Shown one piece after another: positions 17,291-26,485 of a stretch of DNA of 64,000 bases. The notes under the pieces were generated by a model. That model had not been told where the DNA came from, made no database searches, and saw only the letters and a list, made by a program, of their open reading frames with translations. The stretch spans positions 62,001 through 126,000 of the forward strand of contig CP015606.1 in the NCBI GenBank assembly GCA_002284915.1. The letters are read 5' to 3'. Position 1 is the stretch's first letter; each line of letters starts with the position of its first letter. The DNA comes from Actinobacteria bacterium IMCC26077. Lineage in GTDB: Bacteria; Actinomycetota; Actinomycetes; Nanopelagicales; Nanopelagicaceae. The position numbers and the translations under genes were made by a program.

Positions 17291-18469
17291 CTAAACCGTA
17301 GGCGTTGAGTAGAGAACCTTGCCCTTGACCTTGATTTCAGCCTCGACGAGGTACTTCTTCACCGCATCGGTATTTATCGTGACGCCCATCCCGGGAGCAT
17401 CCGGAGCTTCAATCATGCCATCGGAGCCAACGTCGATTCGATCCACGGTCAGCTCCTGGCAAAGCAGTTTCGGCTCCATCGGATACTCAGTGATATTCGA
17501 TTCTTTGAGCCCGGCAAATGGTTGCAAAGAGGATGAGAGTGCAGATTGAGATGTAAATGTGTGATTGACATATTTGACGCCCTTTGATGTCGCATATTGC
17601 GCGACCCGGTACGCATTGCCAATACCGCCGACATACCCGGTATCAATCTGAATGAATCCAACCCCGCCGTAATCGATTAGTTGCTCAGCTTGGAATGCAT
17701 TATGTGCACCCTCGCCACCAGCGAGTTTTACCTTGCTTGAGCGTTTAGCTAACTCACCATACTCGGCGAGCGCATAACCATCGAACGGTTCTTCGTACCA
17801 ATAAACATTCGCCTCTTCTAGAGCAGGAAGTCGTTTGGCAGCTGCCTCGACATCGTCCTTGAAGACCGTTCCAGCATCGATCATCAAATACCCATCTGAG
17901 CCAATACCCTCGCGTGCCGCATGGATGTGCGCTGCATCATCCTCAACCGTTGTGGTGCCAAATGGCCCCCAACCAAATTTGATTGCCTTGAATCCCTTAT
18001 TCCGCATCTCGACTGCTTTCTGCTTCGTCTCAGCTGCAGTATCACCAAAGAGCACTGATGCATAAGGGAGCTTTCGTTCACTCTTCTTATAACCAAGTAA
18101 TTTCCAGATTGGCTCTTCTTTCGCACGACCAAGGCAATCCCATAGCGCAATCTCTATTCCGGAAATCAATAGATCACTCTGGAGTAATCCGTAGAAAGAA
18201 TTCTGTCGGACATTTCGATAGACCTGTCGAATATCTTCTGGCGAATCAAGACGCTGCCCGAGAACCGAATCAATAACCGGATGGCAACCGCTATGTGACA
18301 TTGGAGTAATCCAACTGGTGATTCCGACCATCGGTGAGCAGACCGCTTCGCCCCAACCAACATGACCATTTGAAGTCACACGACAGAGCAATGAATCCTG
18401 ACTGCCATCACCAATATCAAGAACTTCAGGCATTCGAAGGTAGAAGAGATCTACGGAATCAATTTTCAT
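17291..18469 (-). CDS. Mandelate racemase/muconate lactonizing enzyme family protein (sugar-acid dehydratase type)
   Basis: 392-aa enolase-superfamily enzyme. Expected parts are the capping domain, a KFGWG segment carrying the Lys-side base near residue 165, metal ligands in LMIDAG, YWYEEPF and AGGEG, and a late His in NHTFTSQSA near 300. Such enzymes abstract the proton alpha to a carboxylate; many in this subgroup dehydrate sugar acids such as galactarate or L-fuconate. Which acid it uses cannot be read. A terminator follows the gene. AGGAAAGG lies upstream of the ATG. Confidence 0.87.
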   Translation of the reverse strand: MKIDSVDLFYLRMPEVLDIGDGSQDSLLCRVTSNGHVGWGEAVCSPMVGITSWITPMSHSGCHPVIDSVLGQRLDSPEDIRQVYRNVRQNSFYGLLQSDLLISGIEIALWDCLGRAKEEPIWKLLGYKKSERKLPYASVLFGDTAAETKQKAVEMRNKGFKAIKFGWGPFGTTTVEDDAAHIHAAREGIGSDGYLMIDAGTVFKDDVEAAAKRLPALEEANVYWYEEPFDGYALAEYGELAKRSSKVKLAGGEGAHNAFQAEQLIDYGGVGFIQIDTGYVGGIGNAYRVAQYATSKGVKYVNHTFTSQSALSSSLQPFAGLKESNITEYPMEPKLLCQELTVDRIDVGSDGMIEAPDAPGMGVTINTDAVKKYLVEAEIKVKGKVLYSTPTV

Positions 18470-18509
18470 TCTAAGAGCCTTTCCTGGAGTTTAGGTATTA
18501 AGGAGTCTG

Positions 18510-19295
18510 CTAGCTGAGTTGGATTGGTTCGCTGTGTTTCGGGGAACGACCATCGCCCGAGGATACTCCACGAATTCGGCGCGACATCCAAGGAATTAGG
18601 AAGGTTACAAACCACCGAACATCGTCATAAGCCTTCGCCAAGAACGAACGCCGAGGTAGCGGCGGTAAATCGCTCCGCCAATTTGGGTCATGTGGGCCAC
18701 CAATTTTCTGGAGCACACCTTGAGCAACTCGGCGGTGCCCCGCTGGATTGAGGTGGAGACGATCTTTATCGAGGAATCGTCGACTGGCAATATCCGGATC
18801 ATTGGTGGCTTCGATGACGATCCCGTTGTACTGCTCGGCCATCTGTCGGACATTCTTATTGAACGCGCTGAAACGTTGTTCCCAGAGTTCTTGCATCTTT
18901 CCTGATTTAGCCACACGTTCGATAGCAGTAAAGAGCATCAACTGACATCCCGTCGCGGCGAGCGCTTTGATTGCCTCTTGATAGCGAGGTAACACGACGT
19001 TTGGGTCGTAGCTAGGTCGAAGTAAATCATTGGCACCAGCGTGGAATGAGACGAGAGTGCTGGGGCCTTCAATCCAGGGCAGCGCTGCTGGAATCTGATC
19101 ATCAATCACCTGACCAACAAGCTTTCCGCGAACCGCAAGATTCAAGTAGGTGAAGTTAGGTACCTGCGTTGCGAGCGCCTCGGCGACTCGGTCAGCCCAT
19201 CCTCGATATTGCTCGTTAACTTTTTCATCTTGCATACCTTCAGTAAATGAATCCCCTAGCGCAATGAATCGGGTATAGGTCGCCATATCACTCAC
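18510..19295 (-). CDS. SGNH/GDSL-type hydrolase
   Basis: 261-aa esterase/lipase-like enzyme. Block I reads ALGDSFTEG (nucleophile Ser near residue 16), block III GANDLLRP near 92, and block V DRLHLNPAGH near 180 supplies the catalytic Asp and His. No signal peptide is present, so it acts in the cytoplasm. Start is uncertain between the GTG at 19295 and the ATG at 19286; neither has a strong ribosome-binding site. It starts 5 nt after rlmB and is probably the last gene of the phase-locked carD-ispD-ispF-cysS-rlmB series. Confidence 0.87.
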   Translation of the reverse strand: MSDMATYTRFIALGDSFTEGMQDEKVNEQYRGWADRVAEALATQVPNFTYLNLAVRGKLVGQVIDDQIPAALPWIEGPSTLVSFHAGANDLLRPSYDPNVVLPRYQEAIKALAATGCQLMLFTAIERVAKSGKMQELWEQRFSAFNKNVRQMAEQYNGIVIEATNDPDIASRRFLDKDRLHLNPAGHRRVAQGVLQKIGGPHDPNWRSDLPPLPRRSFLAKAYDDVRWFVTFLIPWMSRRIRGVSSGDGRSPKHSEPIQLS

Positions 19296-19300
19296 ATTAC

Positions 19301-20221
19301 TTACTCGGCCGAAGCAGCTCGTCTCTCAGCTACAGAATACAACGCGATTGATGCCGCAACGCTGGCATTTAATGATTCCATGGCCGAGGACATGGGTATC
19401 GAGACCACAAGATCGCAGCTTTCGCGGACTAGGCGAGATAGCCCCTTGCCTTCGCCACCGATCACAATCATCAATGGTTCGTCAGCGACTGCCATTTCGG
19501 AGAGCGCCACATCGCCACCAGCATCAAGGCCAACGACAAAATAACCTTCACTCTGTAAATCATGAATTGTCGCCGTCATATTCTTTATCTGAACTACAGG
19601 GGTGCGCGCAGCAGCGCCAGCTGAAGCCTTCCACGCTACCGCGGTCATGCCGGCAGCCCGTCGGTCAGGTATCACGACAGCGTGCGCCCCAAATGCACAT
19701 GCGCTTCGGATGATCGCACCGAGATTTCTCGGGTCGGTAACGCCATCTAATGCAACCAGTAGCGGGCGGCCCGAAACCTTTTGTAAGACTTCATTGAGCG
19801 GTCGAAATTTATATGGCGCAACCTTGAGCGCTACCCCTTGATGTGCAGGGTAAGGATCGAGTTCTTTTCGATTAACTTCGATAACTTCAATTCGAGAATC
19901 CCGTGCCAACTCAAGAATCTCAGTAACACGCTCATCGATATCAATTCCGCGTGCGACCATGACACGTTTAACTGCAACGCCGGCGCGAAGGGCTTCAACA
20001 ACTGGATTCCGACCAACGATGACATCGTCCTGGACTTCATACTCTCGAGTTTCACGCTCACCGCGCGCAGCTGGCTTGCTCTTCTTGGGAGCGCTAGCGG
20101 CTGCTGCTTTTCGTTTTGCTGCGGGATGATAGGGACGATCGACAGCTTTGGGAGTTGGCCCCTTTCCAGAGAGTCGACGTTTGTTGTTCCCACCGGAACC
20201 TGGTTTCTTTCGTTGCGCCAT
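19301..20221 (-). CDS. rlmB: 23S rRNA (guanosine-2'-O-)-methyltransferase RlmB, SpoU family
   Basis: 306-aa SpoU/TrmH-type knotted methyltransferase that modifies a guanosine of 23S rRNA (G2251 in E. coli). Residues 1-60 are a highly basic Lys/Arg-rich extension seen in actinobacterial members. The substrate-binding domain begins near VIVGRNPVVEALR, and the SAM-binding knot shows DPRNLGAIIRSA, IGGEGKGLSRL and IPMSSAMESLNASVAASI. The ATG at 20221 overlaps the cysS stop as TAATG, which settles the start. Confidence 0.93.
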   Translation of the reverse strand: MAQRKKPGSGGNNKRRLSGKGPTPKAVDRPYHPAAKRKAAAASAPKKSKPAARGERETREYEVQDDVIVGRNPVVEALRAGVAVKRVMVARGIDIDERVTEILELARDSRIEVIEVNRKELDPYPAHQGVALKVAPYKFRPLNEVLQKVSGRPLLVALDGVTDPRNLGAIIRSACAFGAHAVVIPDRRAAGMTAVAWKASAGAAARTPVVQIKNMTATIHDLQSEGYFVVGLDAGGDVALSEMAVADEPLMIVIGGEGKGLSRLVRESCDLVVSIPMSSAMESLNASVAASIALYSVAERRAASAE

Positions 20222-21600
20222 TATCTGCTCCACCTAGGTCCGTCGGGGGTATCTTCGAGCGTTAAACCTAACTCTGTGATTCGATCTCGAATCCGATCAG
20301 CGCTCGCGAAAGCTTTTCGTGCACGCGCTTCTTCACGCTCAGCCAGAAGAGTCGTTACCAACCCGGAGATAACCTCATCTAATCCAGCATCGCTATTTAT
20401 CCATGTGCTATCCCACGGGTCGCAGCCCAGCACTGAGAGCGCGCCACGAACTTGTGCAGCCTTAATCGCCAGCGTCGCAGAATCTTTCGCCGTACTTGCA
20501 TTGTTTCCATCTCTTACCAATTCTGAGATCACTGCAAGCGCTGCTGGAACCGCGAGATCGTCATTCATTGCAGCGGCAAATTCGTCAGCGATAGCGAGCT
20601 CAGGAAGTTTGCCTAACGAACTAGCAGCGCGCTTTAAGAAACTCTCGACTCTGCGGAAATTCACTGCAGATTCATCGAGTGCATCGGGTGAATACTCCAA
20701 CATCGAACGGTAATGAGCGCTACCTAGATACCAGCGAAGTTCGATGCCGCGCACGCGCTTAAGCAATTCATGAATCCGTAACGTGTTTCCCAGCGATTTG
20801 CTCATCTTCTCGCCAGCAGTGGTGACCCATGCATTGTGGAGCCATCTTTGAGCAAACGGATAACCCGCGCCATTTGACTGGGCAATCTCATTCTCGTGAT
20901 GCGGGAAGATTAGATCTAAACCACCGGCGTGGATATCAAATTCCTCGCCCAGATAAGCCTGAGCCATTGCCGAACATTCAATATGCCAACCAGGGCGACC
21001 ATCGCCCCATGGAGTAGGCCAAGAAGGTTCGCCCGGTTTAGCGCTCTTCCATAGCGCAAAGTCTTGGGGATTCTTTTTCACACTTGCTTCGCCATCAGCA
21101 GCTGACTGGAGATCGTCGAGCTTTTGTCCTGAGAGCGCGAGATAAGAATCAAGAGAGCGGACATCAAGATAGACATCTCCGTTAGAAACTGCGTAAGCCT
21201 TTCCACGATCAATAAGGTGCGAAATAAGTTGAACCATCTGAGTGATGTGGCCGGTGGCACGTGGCTCATAGGTAGGAGGCATCACATTTAATTGAGCATA
21301 TGCCGCTGAGAAGACTCGTTCATATTTCTGAGCGAGCGCCCACCATGGCATCTCTTCGTGAATAGCATTATGCAGAATCTTGTCGTCGATATCAGTGACG
21401 TTTCGAATGAATGTCACTTCATATCCACTACTCAATAACCAACGACGCAGAATGTCGAAATTAATTCCGCTCCGGATATGTCCGATGTGTGGTGGCGCTT
21501 GAACAGTAGCCCCGCAGAGATATATCCCAACTTTTCCAGGCGTGATTGAGGTGAAGGGCGAGACTTCGCGAGTTAGCGTGTTGTAAAGGTTAAGACTCAT
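20221..21600 (-). CDS. cysS: Cysteinyl-tRNA synthetase
   Basis: 459-aa class I synthetase. The HIGH motif is [10 protein letters not shown] near residues 36-45, the zinc-binding Cys in LCGATVQ lies just before it, and the KMSKS motif reads KMSKSLGN near residue 265. Its ATG overlaps the ispF stop by 4 bp, and it couples to rlmB at the 3' end. This isoprenoid-cysS-rlmB arrangement is conserved in many Actinobacteria. Confidence 0.97.
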   Translation of the reverse strand: MSLNLYNTLTREVSPFTSITPGKVGIYLCGATVQAPPHIGHIRSGINFDILRRWLLSSGYEVTFIRNVTDIDDKILHNAIHEEMPWWALAQKYERVFSAAYAQLNVMPPTYEPRATGHITQMVQLISHLIDRGKAYAVSNGDVYLDVRSLDSYLALSGQKLDDLQSAADGEASVKKNPQDFALWKSAKPGEPSWPTPWGDGRPGWHIECSAMAQAYLGEEFDIHAGGLDLIFPHHENEIAQSNGAGYPFAQRWLHNAWVTTAGEKMSKSLGNTLRIHELLKRVRGIELRWYLGSAHYRSMLEYSPDALDESAVNFRRVESFLKRAASSLGKLPELAIADEFAAAMNDDLAVPAALAVISELVRDGNNASTAKDSATLAIKAAQVRGALSVLGCDPWDSTWINSDAGLDEVISGLVTTLLAEREEARARKAFASADRIRDRITELGLTLEDTPDGPRWSR

Positions 21601-22073
21601 GCGCGCTTACCAACCAATGCGGTCGCAATTGCTGCGATGCCTTCCCCATTTCCAGTGAAACCAAGTCCATCTGTTGTTGTCGCACTGAGCGAAACGCTCG
21701 CGCCACCGATAGCGCTCGATAGCACCTCTTCGGCTTCGCTTCTGCGGGTGGCAATCTTCGGTCGGTTGCCAATAATTTGAACAGACACGTTCTGAATTTC
21801 AAATCCCGCGCTGGTAAGACGAGCGAAAACCTCGCTCAAGAGCGCTCTCCCACTTGCACCAGCCCATTTAGGATCCGATGTGCCAAAGACTGATCCAAGA
21901 TCACCTAGGTGCGCCGCAGAGAGCAGGGCATCACAGATTGCATGAGCGGCTACATCGCCATCGGAGTGACCTTCGATTCCGACTTCGTCGGGCCAAGTCA
22001 ATCCAGCAAGATACATCGGCTTAGTTGCACCGAATTTATGCGCATCAAATCCGATACCCGTGGTCAGTTTCAT
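21597..22073 (-). CDS. ispF: 2-C-methyl-D-erythritol 2,4-cyclodiphosphate synthase
   Basis: 158-aa trimeric enzyme of the MEP isoprenoid pathway; it cyclises the CDP-methylerythritol phosphate and releases CMP. The metal-binding D-x-H is seen in GFDAHKFG, the later His in [18 protein letters not shown], and the C-terminal [19 protein letters not shown] is typical. It overlaps ispD and cysS by 4 bp each. Confidence 0.96.
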   Translation of the reverse strand: MKLTTGIGFDAHKFGATKPMYLAGLTWPDEVGIEGHSDGDVAAHAICDALLSAAHLGDLGSVFGTSDPKWAGASGRALLSEVFARLTSAGFEIQNVSVQIIGNRPKIATRRSEAEEVLSSAIGGASVSLSATTTDGLGFTGNGEGIAAIATALVGKRA

Positions 22074-22735
22074 GAGTGACCTACGAGTTCTTTTGCCCAG
22101 GCAAGATCATCGAGCGTAGTGATCTTTCGAGCTAATGGATCTCCCTGGATGACTTTGACTCGAACTCCCAATTCAGCGACAAGAGCTGCATCATCGGTTG
22201 CATCTTTGCCAGCTGCGTGGGCACGAGTTATCACTTCACGAGTGAAACCTTGTGGCGTTTGAATCGCGCGCAACGAAGTGCGATCGGGCGTATTAATCAC
22301 ATAACTCTCCGAATCAACAACCTTAATGGTGTCGACCACATCGAGTGCAGGAATCACAGCCTCGGCTCCGCCAACCAATTCGTTGAGGATTCGTTGGGCT
22401 AAGTCGGTTGGGGCAAATGCTCGAGCTGCATCGTGTACTAGTACATAGGTGAAATTAGAAGGTAATACTTTGATTGCATTCGCGACGCTTTGGCTCCTGC
22501 GCGGACCACCAGAAACGACTTGCACATTTGGCGCATCGATTGCACGCGCTATTTCATCTTCGCTACCAATTGGTGCTGCAACAATAATTAACTCTGCGAT
22601 GGATGCGAGATTTCGTACGGCGCGGTGAATGAGAGTTTCACCCGCGAGTTCAACGAGCGCTTTAGGCACGCCCATGCCAAGACGCTCTCCACTGCCTGCG
22701 GCGGGAATGATTACTGCGGTCTGTGATTGGCTCAT
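22070..22735 (-). CDS. ispD: 2-C-methyl-D-erythritol 4-phosphate cytidylyltransferase
   Basis: 221-aa MEP-pathway enzyme that joins CTP to methylerythritol phosphate. The CTP-binding [17 protein letters not shown] motif lies near the N-terminus, VHDAARAF near residue 103 and [10 protein letters not shown] near 175. I favour the ATG at 22735, which gives the usual short N-terminus; a TTG at 22747 directly after the carD stop is an alternative. The product is used through IspE and then IspF, the next gene. Confidence 0.94.
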   Translation of the reverse strand: MSQSQTAVIIPAAGSGERLGMGVPKALVELAGETLIHRAVRNLASIAELIIVAAPIGSEDEIARAIDAPNVQVVSGGPRRSQSVANAIKVLPSNFTYVLVHDAARAFAPTDLAQRILNELVGGAEAVIPALDVVDTIKVVDSESYVINTPDRTSLRAIQTPQGFTREVITRAHAAGKDATDDAALVAELGVRVKVIQGDPLARKITTLDDLAWAKELVGHS

Positions 22736-22747
22736 GCGAGGAGCCAA

Positions 22748-23230
22748 TTAGGAGGCGAGCACCTCGTCGAGAATTCCTTCGGCCTTCACTTCATCGGTCT
22801 TCTCGGCGAGCGCAAGTTCGCTAATCAAAATCTGTCGGGCCTTGGCCAACATCCGCTTTTCACCTGCAGAGAGACCGCGATCGAGGTCACGGCGATATAG
22901 ATCGCGAACTACCTCAGCGACCTTGATGACATCGCCCGAGGCGAGCTTCTCGAGGTTTGCCTTGTAGCGGCGCGACCAATTGGTTGGCTCTTCGGTGTAT
23001 GGCTGACGCAAGACGCCAAATACGCGATCGAGGCCGGCGCTATCAACTACATCGCGCACACCCACTAGATCAACATTGTCGGCTGGCACTCGCACCGTGA
23101 GATCACCTTGAGTGACTTTGAGCACGAGGTATGTCTTCTCTTCACCCTTGATGATGCGGGTCTCGATTGCTTCGATTAGAGCTGCACCGTGATGTGGGTA
23201 AACGACAGTTTCGCCGACTTTGAATGACAT
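22748..23230 (-). CDS. carD: CarD-family transcription regulator
   Basis: 160-aa RNA-polymerase-binding regulator that stabilises the open complex, known to affect rRNA and stress genes in mycobacteria. The N-terminal Tudor-like domain begins [20 protein letters not shown]; the helical DNA-binding C-terminal half contains the conserved [13 protein letters not shown] segment with the Trp that props the minor groove. I prefer the ATG at 23230 (M-S-F-K-V) over 23242 by family comparison. It heads the ispD-ispF-cysS-rlmB series. Confidence 0.95.
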   Translation of the reverse strand: MSFKVGETVVYPHHGAALIEAIETRIIKGEEKTYLVLKVTQGDLTVRVPADNVDLVGVRDVVDSAGLDRVFGVLRQPYTEEPTNWSRRYKANLEKLASGDVIKVAEVVRDLYRRDLDRGLSAGEKRMLAKARQILISELALAEKTDEVKAEGILDEVLAS

Positions 23231-23413
23231 AGTGTGCTTCATCCGCCTCTCGTACTGGCTAAGGGGATAATTCTACCAGCCAATTCTGACTCAAGAAATC
23301 CACGATAAATCAAGAGCAGATTAGTGATTTCGCAGCACTTTTCCGCGTTAAATCTAGGATAATTCCAGTTGACAAATTCGCTTTTTTCACTTTTCCCGGG
23401 GAGAATTACCGCC

Positions 23414-23920
23414 ATGCTACGTATGACAGGTGCAAGAGTAAGTGTTCGTTCGCGCGCAATCGTTATAGCGATGAGCCTTCTTCTCCTAACTGGTTGTGGT
23501 GCAGGACCCAATGCGCCGACTCGACTGATTGGTCAAGTCACCGATGGCGTTGAGAAAAAAGTTGGCGATATCAAGATGCTCCATATGCTCTTGGTTAAAC
23601 AAGGTGATGGCAGCGCAGTGCTCGTTGGAACTGTTCTCAATAATGGAGCGAATCCGGATCTGATTACCAACATGACCGTCAATGGCATTCCTGCTCAAGT
23701 GGCGCCAGCTGCATTAATTGTTACGCCGCAAACGCCGCTTATCTTCGCCGGCGATAGCGCCAACGCGCTCGCAGTCTTCCCAGGAATCGATGTCAAACCC
23801 GGACGCCATGTATCCATGGAGATAACGTTTCGAAACGCTGGCGTTGTAAAACTCCAGACCTTAGTACGAGATCGAATCGGCGAATTTGCCAATGTTGGTC
23901 CAACATTCATCGCTAACTAA
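23414..23920 (+). CDS. Putative lipoprotein of the pho-carD locus
   Basis: 168 aa. A basic N-terminus is followed by a hydrophobic stretch ending in LLLTGCGAG, a lipobox with the modified Cys about residue 30. The rest is a beta-rich domain of about 135 residues with no motif I can name; it loosely resembles copper-chaperone PCu(A)C-like folds but lacks their metal motif. A lipoprotein or secreted protein stands at this place, beside carD and phoP, in Streptomyces too. The ATG at 23414 with GGGGAGA upstream is preferred to 23369. It overlaps convergent phoP by 4 bp. Confidence 0.8.
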   Translation: MLRMTGARVSVRSRAIVIAMSLLLLTGCGAGPNAPTRLIGQVTDGVEKKVGDIKMLHMLLVKQGDGSAVLVGTVLNNGANPDLITNMTVNGIPAQVAPAALIVTPQTPLIFAGDSANALAVFPGIDVKPGRHVSMEITFRNAGVVKLQTLVRDRIGEFANVGPTFIAN

Positions 23921-24594
23921 TTAGCGAATTTATATCCGAGCCCTCGCACGGTGAGGATAAATTCTGGGTTGGCTGGATCTTTTTCAATCTTCGAACGCAA
24001 CCGCTTGATATGCACATCTAAAGTCTTGGTATCGCCAACATAATCACTACCCCACACCCGATCAATTAATTGATTTCGAGTGAGTACCCGACCAGAGTTT
24101 CGCATCAGGAATTCCAAGAGTTCGAATTCCTTTAGTGGGAGTGCGACTGGGAGGTTGTTCACAAGAACTACGTGACGTTCTACATCCATTCGCACTGGAC
24201 CTTCAGTCAAAGTGCCTGAGACTTCAGGGGTATCAGCATTTCTTCGTAAAACTGCCCGAATTCGCGCAATCAATTCACGGGATGAATAGGGCTTTGTTAC
24301 ATAGTCATCGGCACCCAATTCGAGGCCAACGACTTTATCCACCTCACTCTCTTTTGCAGTGAGCATGATGATGGGAACCGCACTTCGAGTTCGAATCTGT
24401 CGACAAACTTCAGTACCGCTCAAACCAGGAAGCATTAAATCGAGCAGAATCAAATCCGCTCCTGCACGATCGAAGATCTCAATGGCTTTCAGCCCATTAT
24501 CGGCAACCTCAACTTCGAAACCCTCTTTCGTTAGTAAGAAAGCAAGTGCGTCCGAGAATGAATCCTCATCCTCTACTACAAGTATTCGAGTCAT
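23917..24594 (-). CDS. phoP: Phosphate-regulon response regulator, OmpR/PhoB family
   Basis: 225-aa two-component regulator. The receiver domain has the acidic pair EDED near residues 8-11, phospho-acceptor Asp52 in LLDLMLPG and the conserved Lys in DDYVTKPYS. The winged-helix output domain ends VWGSDYVGDTKTLDVHIKRLR followed by VRGLGYKF (read in parts). With phoR overlapping upstream by 4 bp and phoU next, the phosphate-starvation role (PhoP of Streptomyces, RegX3 of mycobacteria) is well supported. Confidence 0.93.
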   Translation of the reverse strand: MTRILVVEDEDSFSDALAFLLTKEGFEVEVADNGLKAIEIFDRAGADLILLDLMLPGLSGTEVCRQIRTRSAVPIIMLTAKESEVDKVVGLELGADDYVTKPYSSRELIARIRAVLRRNADTPEVSGTLTEGPVRMDVERHVVLVNNLPVALPLKEFELLEFLMRNSGRVLTRNQLIDRVWGSDYVGDTKTLDVHIKRLRSKIEKDPANPEFILTVRGLGYKFAN

Positions 24595-25682
24595 TTAGCG
24601 CCGCCTCCATCATTTGTACTGCTACTCGTTGGCAAAATGAACGTGAAGGTGCTTCCTGCACCTGGTTTACTCCACACCTTGACCACACCACCATGATTCG
24701 CGGCAACATGCTTCACAATAGATAGCCCTAGTCCAGTTCCACCAGTCTCCCGTGAACGTGCCGGATCGACGCGATAGAAACGTTCGAAAATCCGCTCTAA
24801 ATCACCTTCAGGTATCCCAATACCCTGATCTTTAACCATGATTTCAACAAATGAGCCTTCAGTACGAACGGTAATACTAACCTTTGTATTATTCGGACTG
24901 TAATTGATGGCATTCTCGATCAGATTCTGAATCGCCATCACTAACTGTTCTTTATCTCCAAAGACTTTACACTCTTCTTGAATATCGAATTCAATTGAAA
25001 TTTTTCTTGATTCTGCATTAGTTAGGCAGAGAGAGATTGCCTGATTGACGATGTCGCTCACCGAAACTAATTCAAATTCTTGAAGCGGGTTAGCATCCTG
25101 AAGTTTTGAGAGGTTAATGATTTGTTGTACTAATTCAGTTAGGCGATGAGAGGTGACACCCATCTTTGCCGCGAAATGCTTAACAAGTTCTGGATTATCG
25201 CTTGCACCAGCCACAGCTTCACTCAAGAGGGAGAGTGCGCCAATAGGAGTCTTTAATTCGTGAGAGATATTGGCGACGAAATCTCGCCGAATGGCATCGA
25301 CTCTTTGCGCTTCACTGACATCATCAATCAGTACTAAGGTCTTTCCGCTCTCATCTAGCGGAGAGACGCGTACTCGAAGATTAGAGGGAGCGCCAGTGAT
25401 TCCAGTGGAAGGTAAATCTAGATGGCCCTCTTGCGCTCGACCCGTTCGACGAACTACGCGGATTAACGCCATCAATTCCTGACTTGTAATCCGACCGTCT
25501 CGAATAATTCCGAATCTACTTGCCTCATGTGATGAGTACATAATTTGATCTAGTGGCGAAAGAACTATTGACAGTGAATCAAGAGCCTCAAGCACGGAGC
25601 GAAGTTCGGCCGAAATCCCCACGGGGCCGCTGGCTCGCGAAGTCCCATGGGTGTCCGATTTCTTCCGCCATAAAGTGAGCAC
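24591..25682 (-). CDS. phoR: Sensor histidine kinase, PhoR/SenX3 type, without membrane segments
   Basis: 363-aa kinase that should phosphorylate PhoP. A PAS-like region (about 25-130) precedes the H-box FVANISHELKTP with phospho-acceptor His141, then the N-box ENAINYSPN, G1 DQGIGIP, F-box FERFYR and G2 GGTGLGLSIVK. Homologues usually have one or two N-terminal membrane helices; none is seen here, nor in the 148 bp upstream, so the protein should be cytoplasmic. The GTG at 25682 lacks a ribosome-binding site but follows a TACGAT box by 6 nt, consistent with a leaderless mRNA. Confidence 0.9.
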   Translation of the reverse strand: MLTLWRKKSDTHGTSRASGPVGISAELRSVLEALDSLSIVLSPLDQIMYSSHEASRFGIIRDGRITSQELMALIRVVRRTGRAQEGHLDLPSTGITGAPSNLRVRVSPLDESGKTLVLIDDVSEAQRVDAIRRDFVANISHELKTPIGALSLLSEAVAGASDNPELVKHFAAKMGVTSHRLTELVQQIINLSKLQDANPLQEFELVSVSDIVNQAISLCLTNAESRKISIEFDIQEECKVFGDKEQLVMAIQNLIENAINYSPNNTKVSITVRTEGSFVEIMVKDQGIGIPEGDLERIFERFYRVDPARSRETGGTGLGLSIVKHVAANHGGVVKVWSKPGAGSTFTFILPTSSSTNDGGGAK

Positions 25683-25688
25683 GTGTAT

Positions 25689-25694
25689 ATCGTA
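25689..25694 (-). promoter_or_regulatory. -10 box for phoR-phoP, leaderless
   Basis: TACGAT followed by ATACAC and the GTG at 25682. Confidence 0.5.
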
Positions 25695-25761
25695 GGCACT
25701 GTCGAGGGATAAGCGGCACGCTCGATGGTTGGCGCCCTCGCTTTCCCTGGATTTTGTCTGC

Positions 25762-25778
25762 TGTTAAGGCTCTGTTAA
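25762..25778. promoter_or_regulatory. Candidate PhoP box between phoR and phoU
   Basis: TGTTAA-GGCTC-TGTTAA, that is TTAACA-N5-TTAACA on the minus strand: two identical hexamers with an 11-bp period, the spacing used by OmpR-family PhoP dimers (TTAACA repeats in Bacillus PhoP boxes, 11-bp repeats in Streptomyces PHO boxes). It lies between the divergent phoR and phoU promoters, so one site could control both. Confidence 0.6.
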
Positions 25779-25818
25779 CTCTCCTCGGAAATGAAGCGCA
25801 ATGGGGAGTTGAACCAAG

Positions 25819-25824
25819 TACGCT
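25819..25824 (+). promoter_or_regulatory. -10 box for phoU, leaderless
   Basis: TACGCT followed by ACCGGC and the ATG at 25831; no ribosome-binding site. Confidence 0.5.
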
Positions 25825-25830
25825 ACCGGC

Positions 25831-26481
25831 ATGCGTGATGTATTCCATGAGGAACTTGAGCGAATCAATCTCGCCCTGGTTTCCCTCGGTGGGCAAATCA
25901 AGCAGGCCCTAGATTCTGCAACTCACGCCCTCCTCACTGCAGACCTTTCGCTAGCCGAAAAAGTAATCGCTGATGATGACTTAGTCGATAACGCACAACA
26001 TCAACTAGATGCCCAAACAATCGACCTAATGGCTCGACAGCAGCCAGTAGCAAGTGATCTCCGTGCTCTCGTTACATCTCTGCGTATGAGCGCTGACTTG
26101 GAACGTATGGGTGACATGGCACATCACATCGCAAAGCTTGCTCGGATGCGTTATCCGGCCACTGCGGTTCCACCTGAGCTTCTTCTAACCATTCAAGAAA
26201 TGGGAAGAGTTGCGAGCAAAATTGCGGAAAAAGCTACGAACATCATTAAGACACGGGACACCGAAGCGGCAAAATTGCTAGAGAAAGATGATGATGAGAT
26301 GGATATTCTCCATCGAAAGCTTTTCGCGACACTTCTTGATGACAAGTGGTCGCATGGGATTGAGAGTGCGATTGACATGACGCTTATTGGGCGTTACTAC
26401 GAGCGATTCGCTGACCATGCAGTCTCAATTTCTCGTCGTGTGTACTTCCTTGTAACCGGACAGTATTACAGCGAAGAGTAG
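25831..26481 (+). CDS. phoU: Phosphate-signalling protein PhoU
   Basis: 216-aa all-helical protein with two PhoU repeats, each with a conserved E/D-x-x-x-D acidic metal patch (for example MRMSADLERMGDMAHHIA and GRYYERFADHAVSISRRV, read in parts). In other bacteria PhoU links the Pst phosphate transporter to the PhoR kinase and keeps the regulon off when phosphate is plentiful. Its divergence from phoR-phoP supports the role. The convergent gpmA stop lies 4 nt beyond its own stop. Confidence 0.95.
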   Translation: MRDVFHEELERINLALVSLGGQIKQALDSATHALLTADLSLAEKVIADDDLVDNAQHQLDAQTIDLMARQQPVASDLRALVTSLRMSADLERMGDMAHHIAKLARMRYPATAVPPELLLTIQEMGRVASKIAEKATNIIKTRDTEAAKLLEKDDDEMDILHRKLFATLLDDKWSHGIESAIDMTLIGRYYERFADHAVSISRRVYFLVTGQYYSEE

Positions 26482-26485
26482 GTAC

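Noticed and set aside
19838-20713. 291-codon plus-strand open frame
   Set aside because: Antisense to rlmB and cysS, both of which have complete motifs; no homology-like features of its own.
23369-23413. Upstream start for the lipoprotein gene
   Set aside because: It would add 15 residues before the basic signal-peptide region, and the ribosome-binding site GGGGAGA fits the ATG at 23414.
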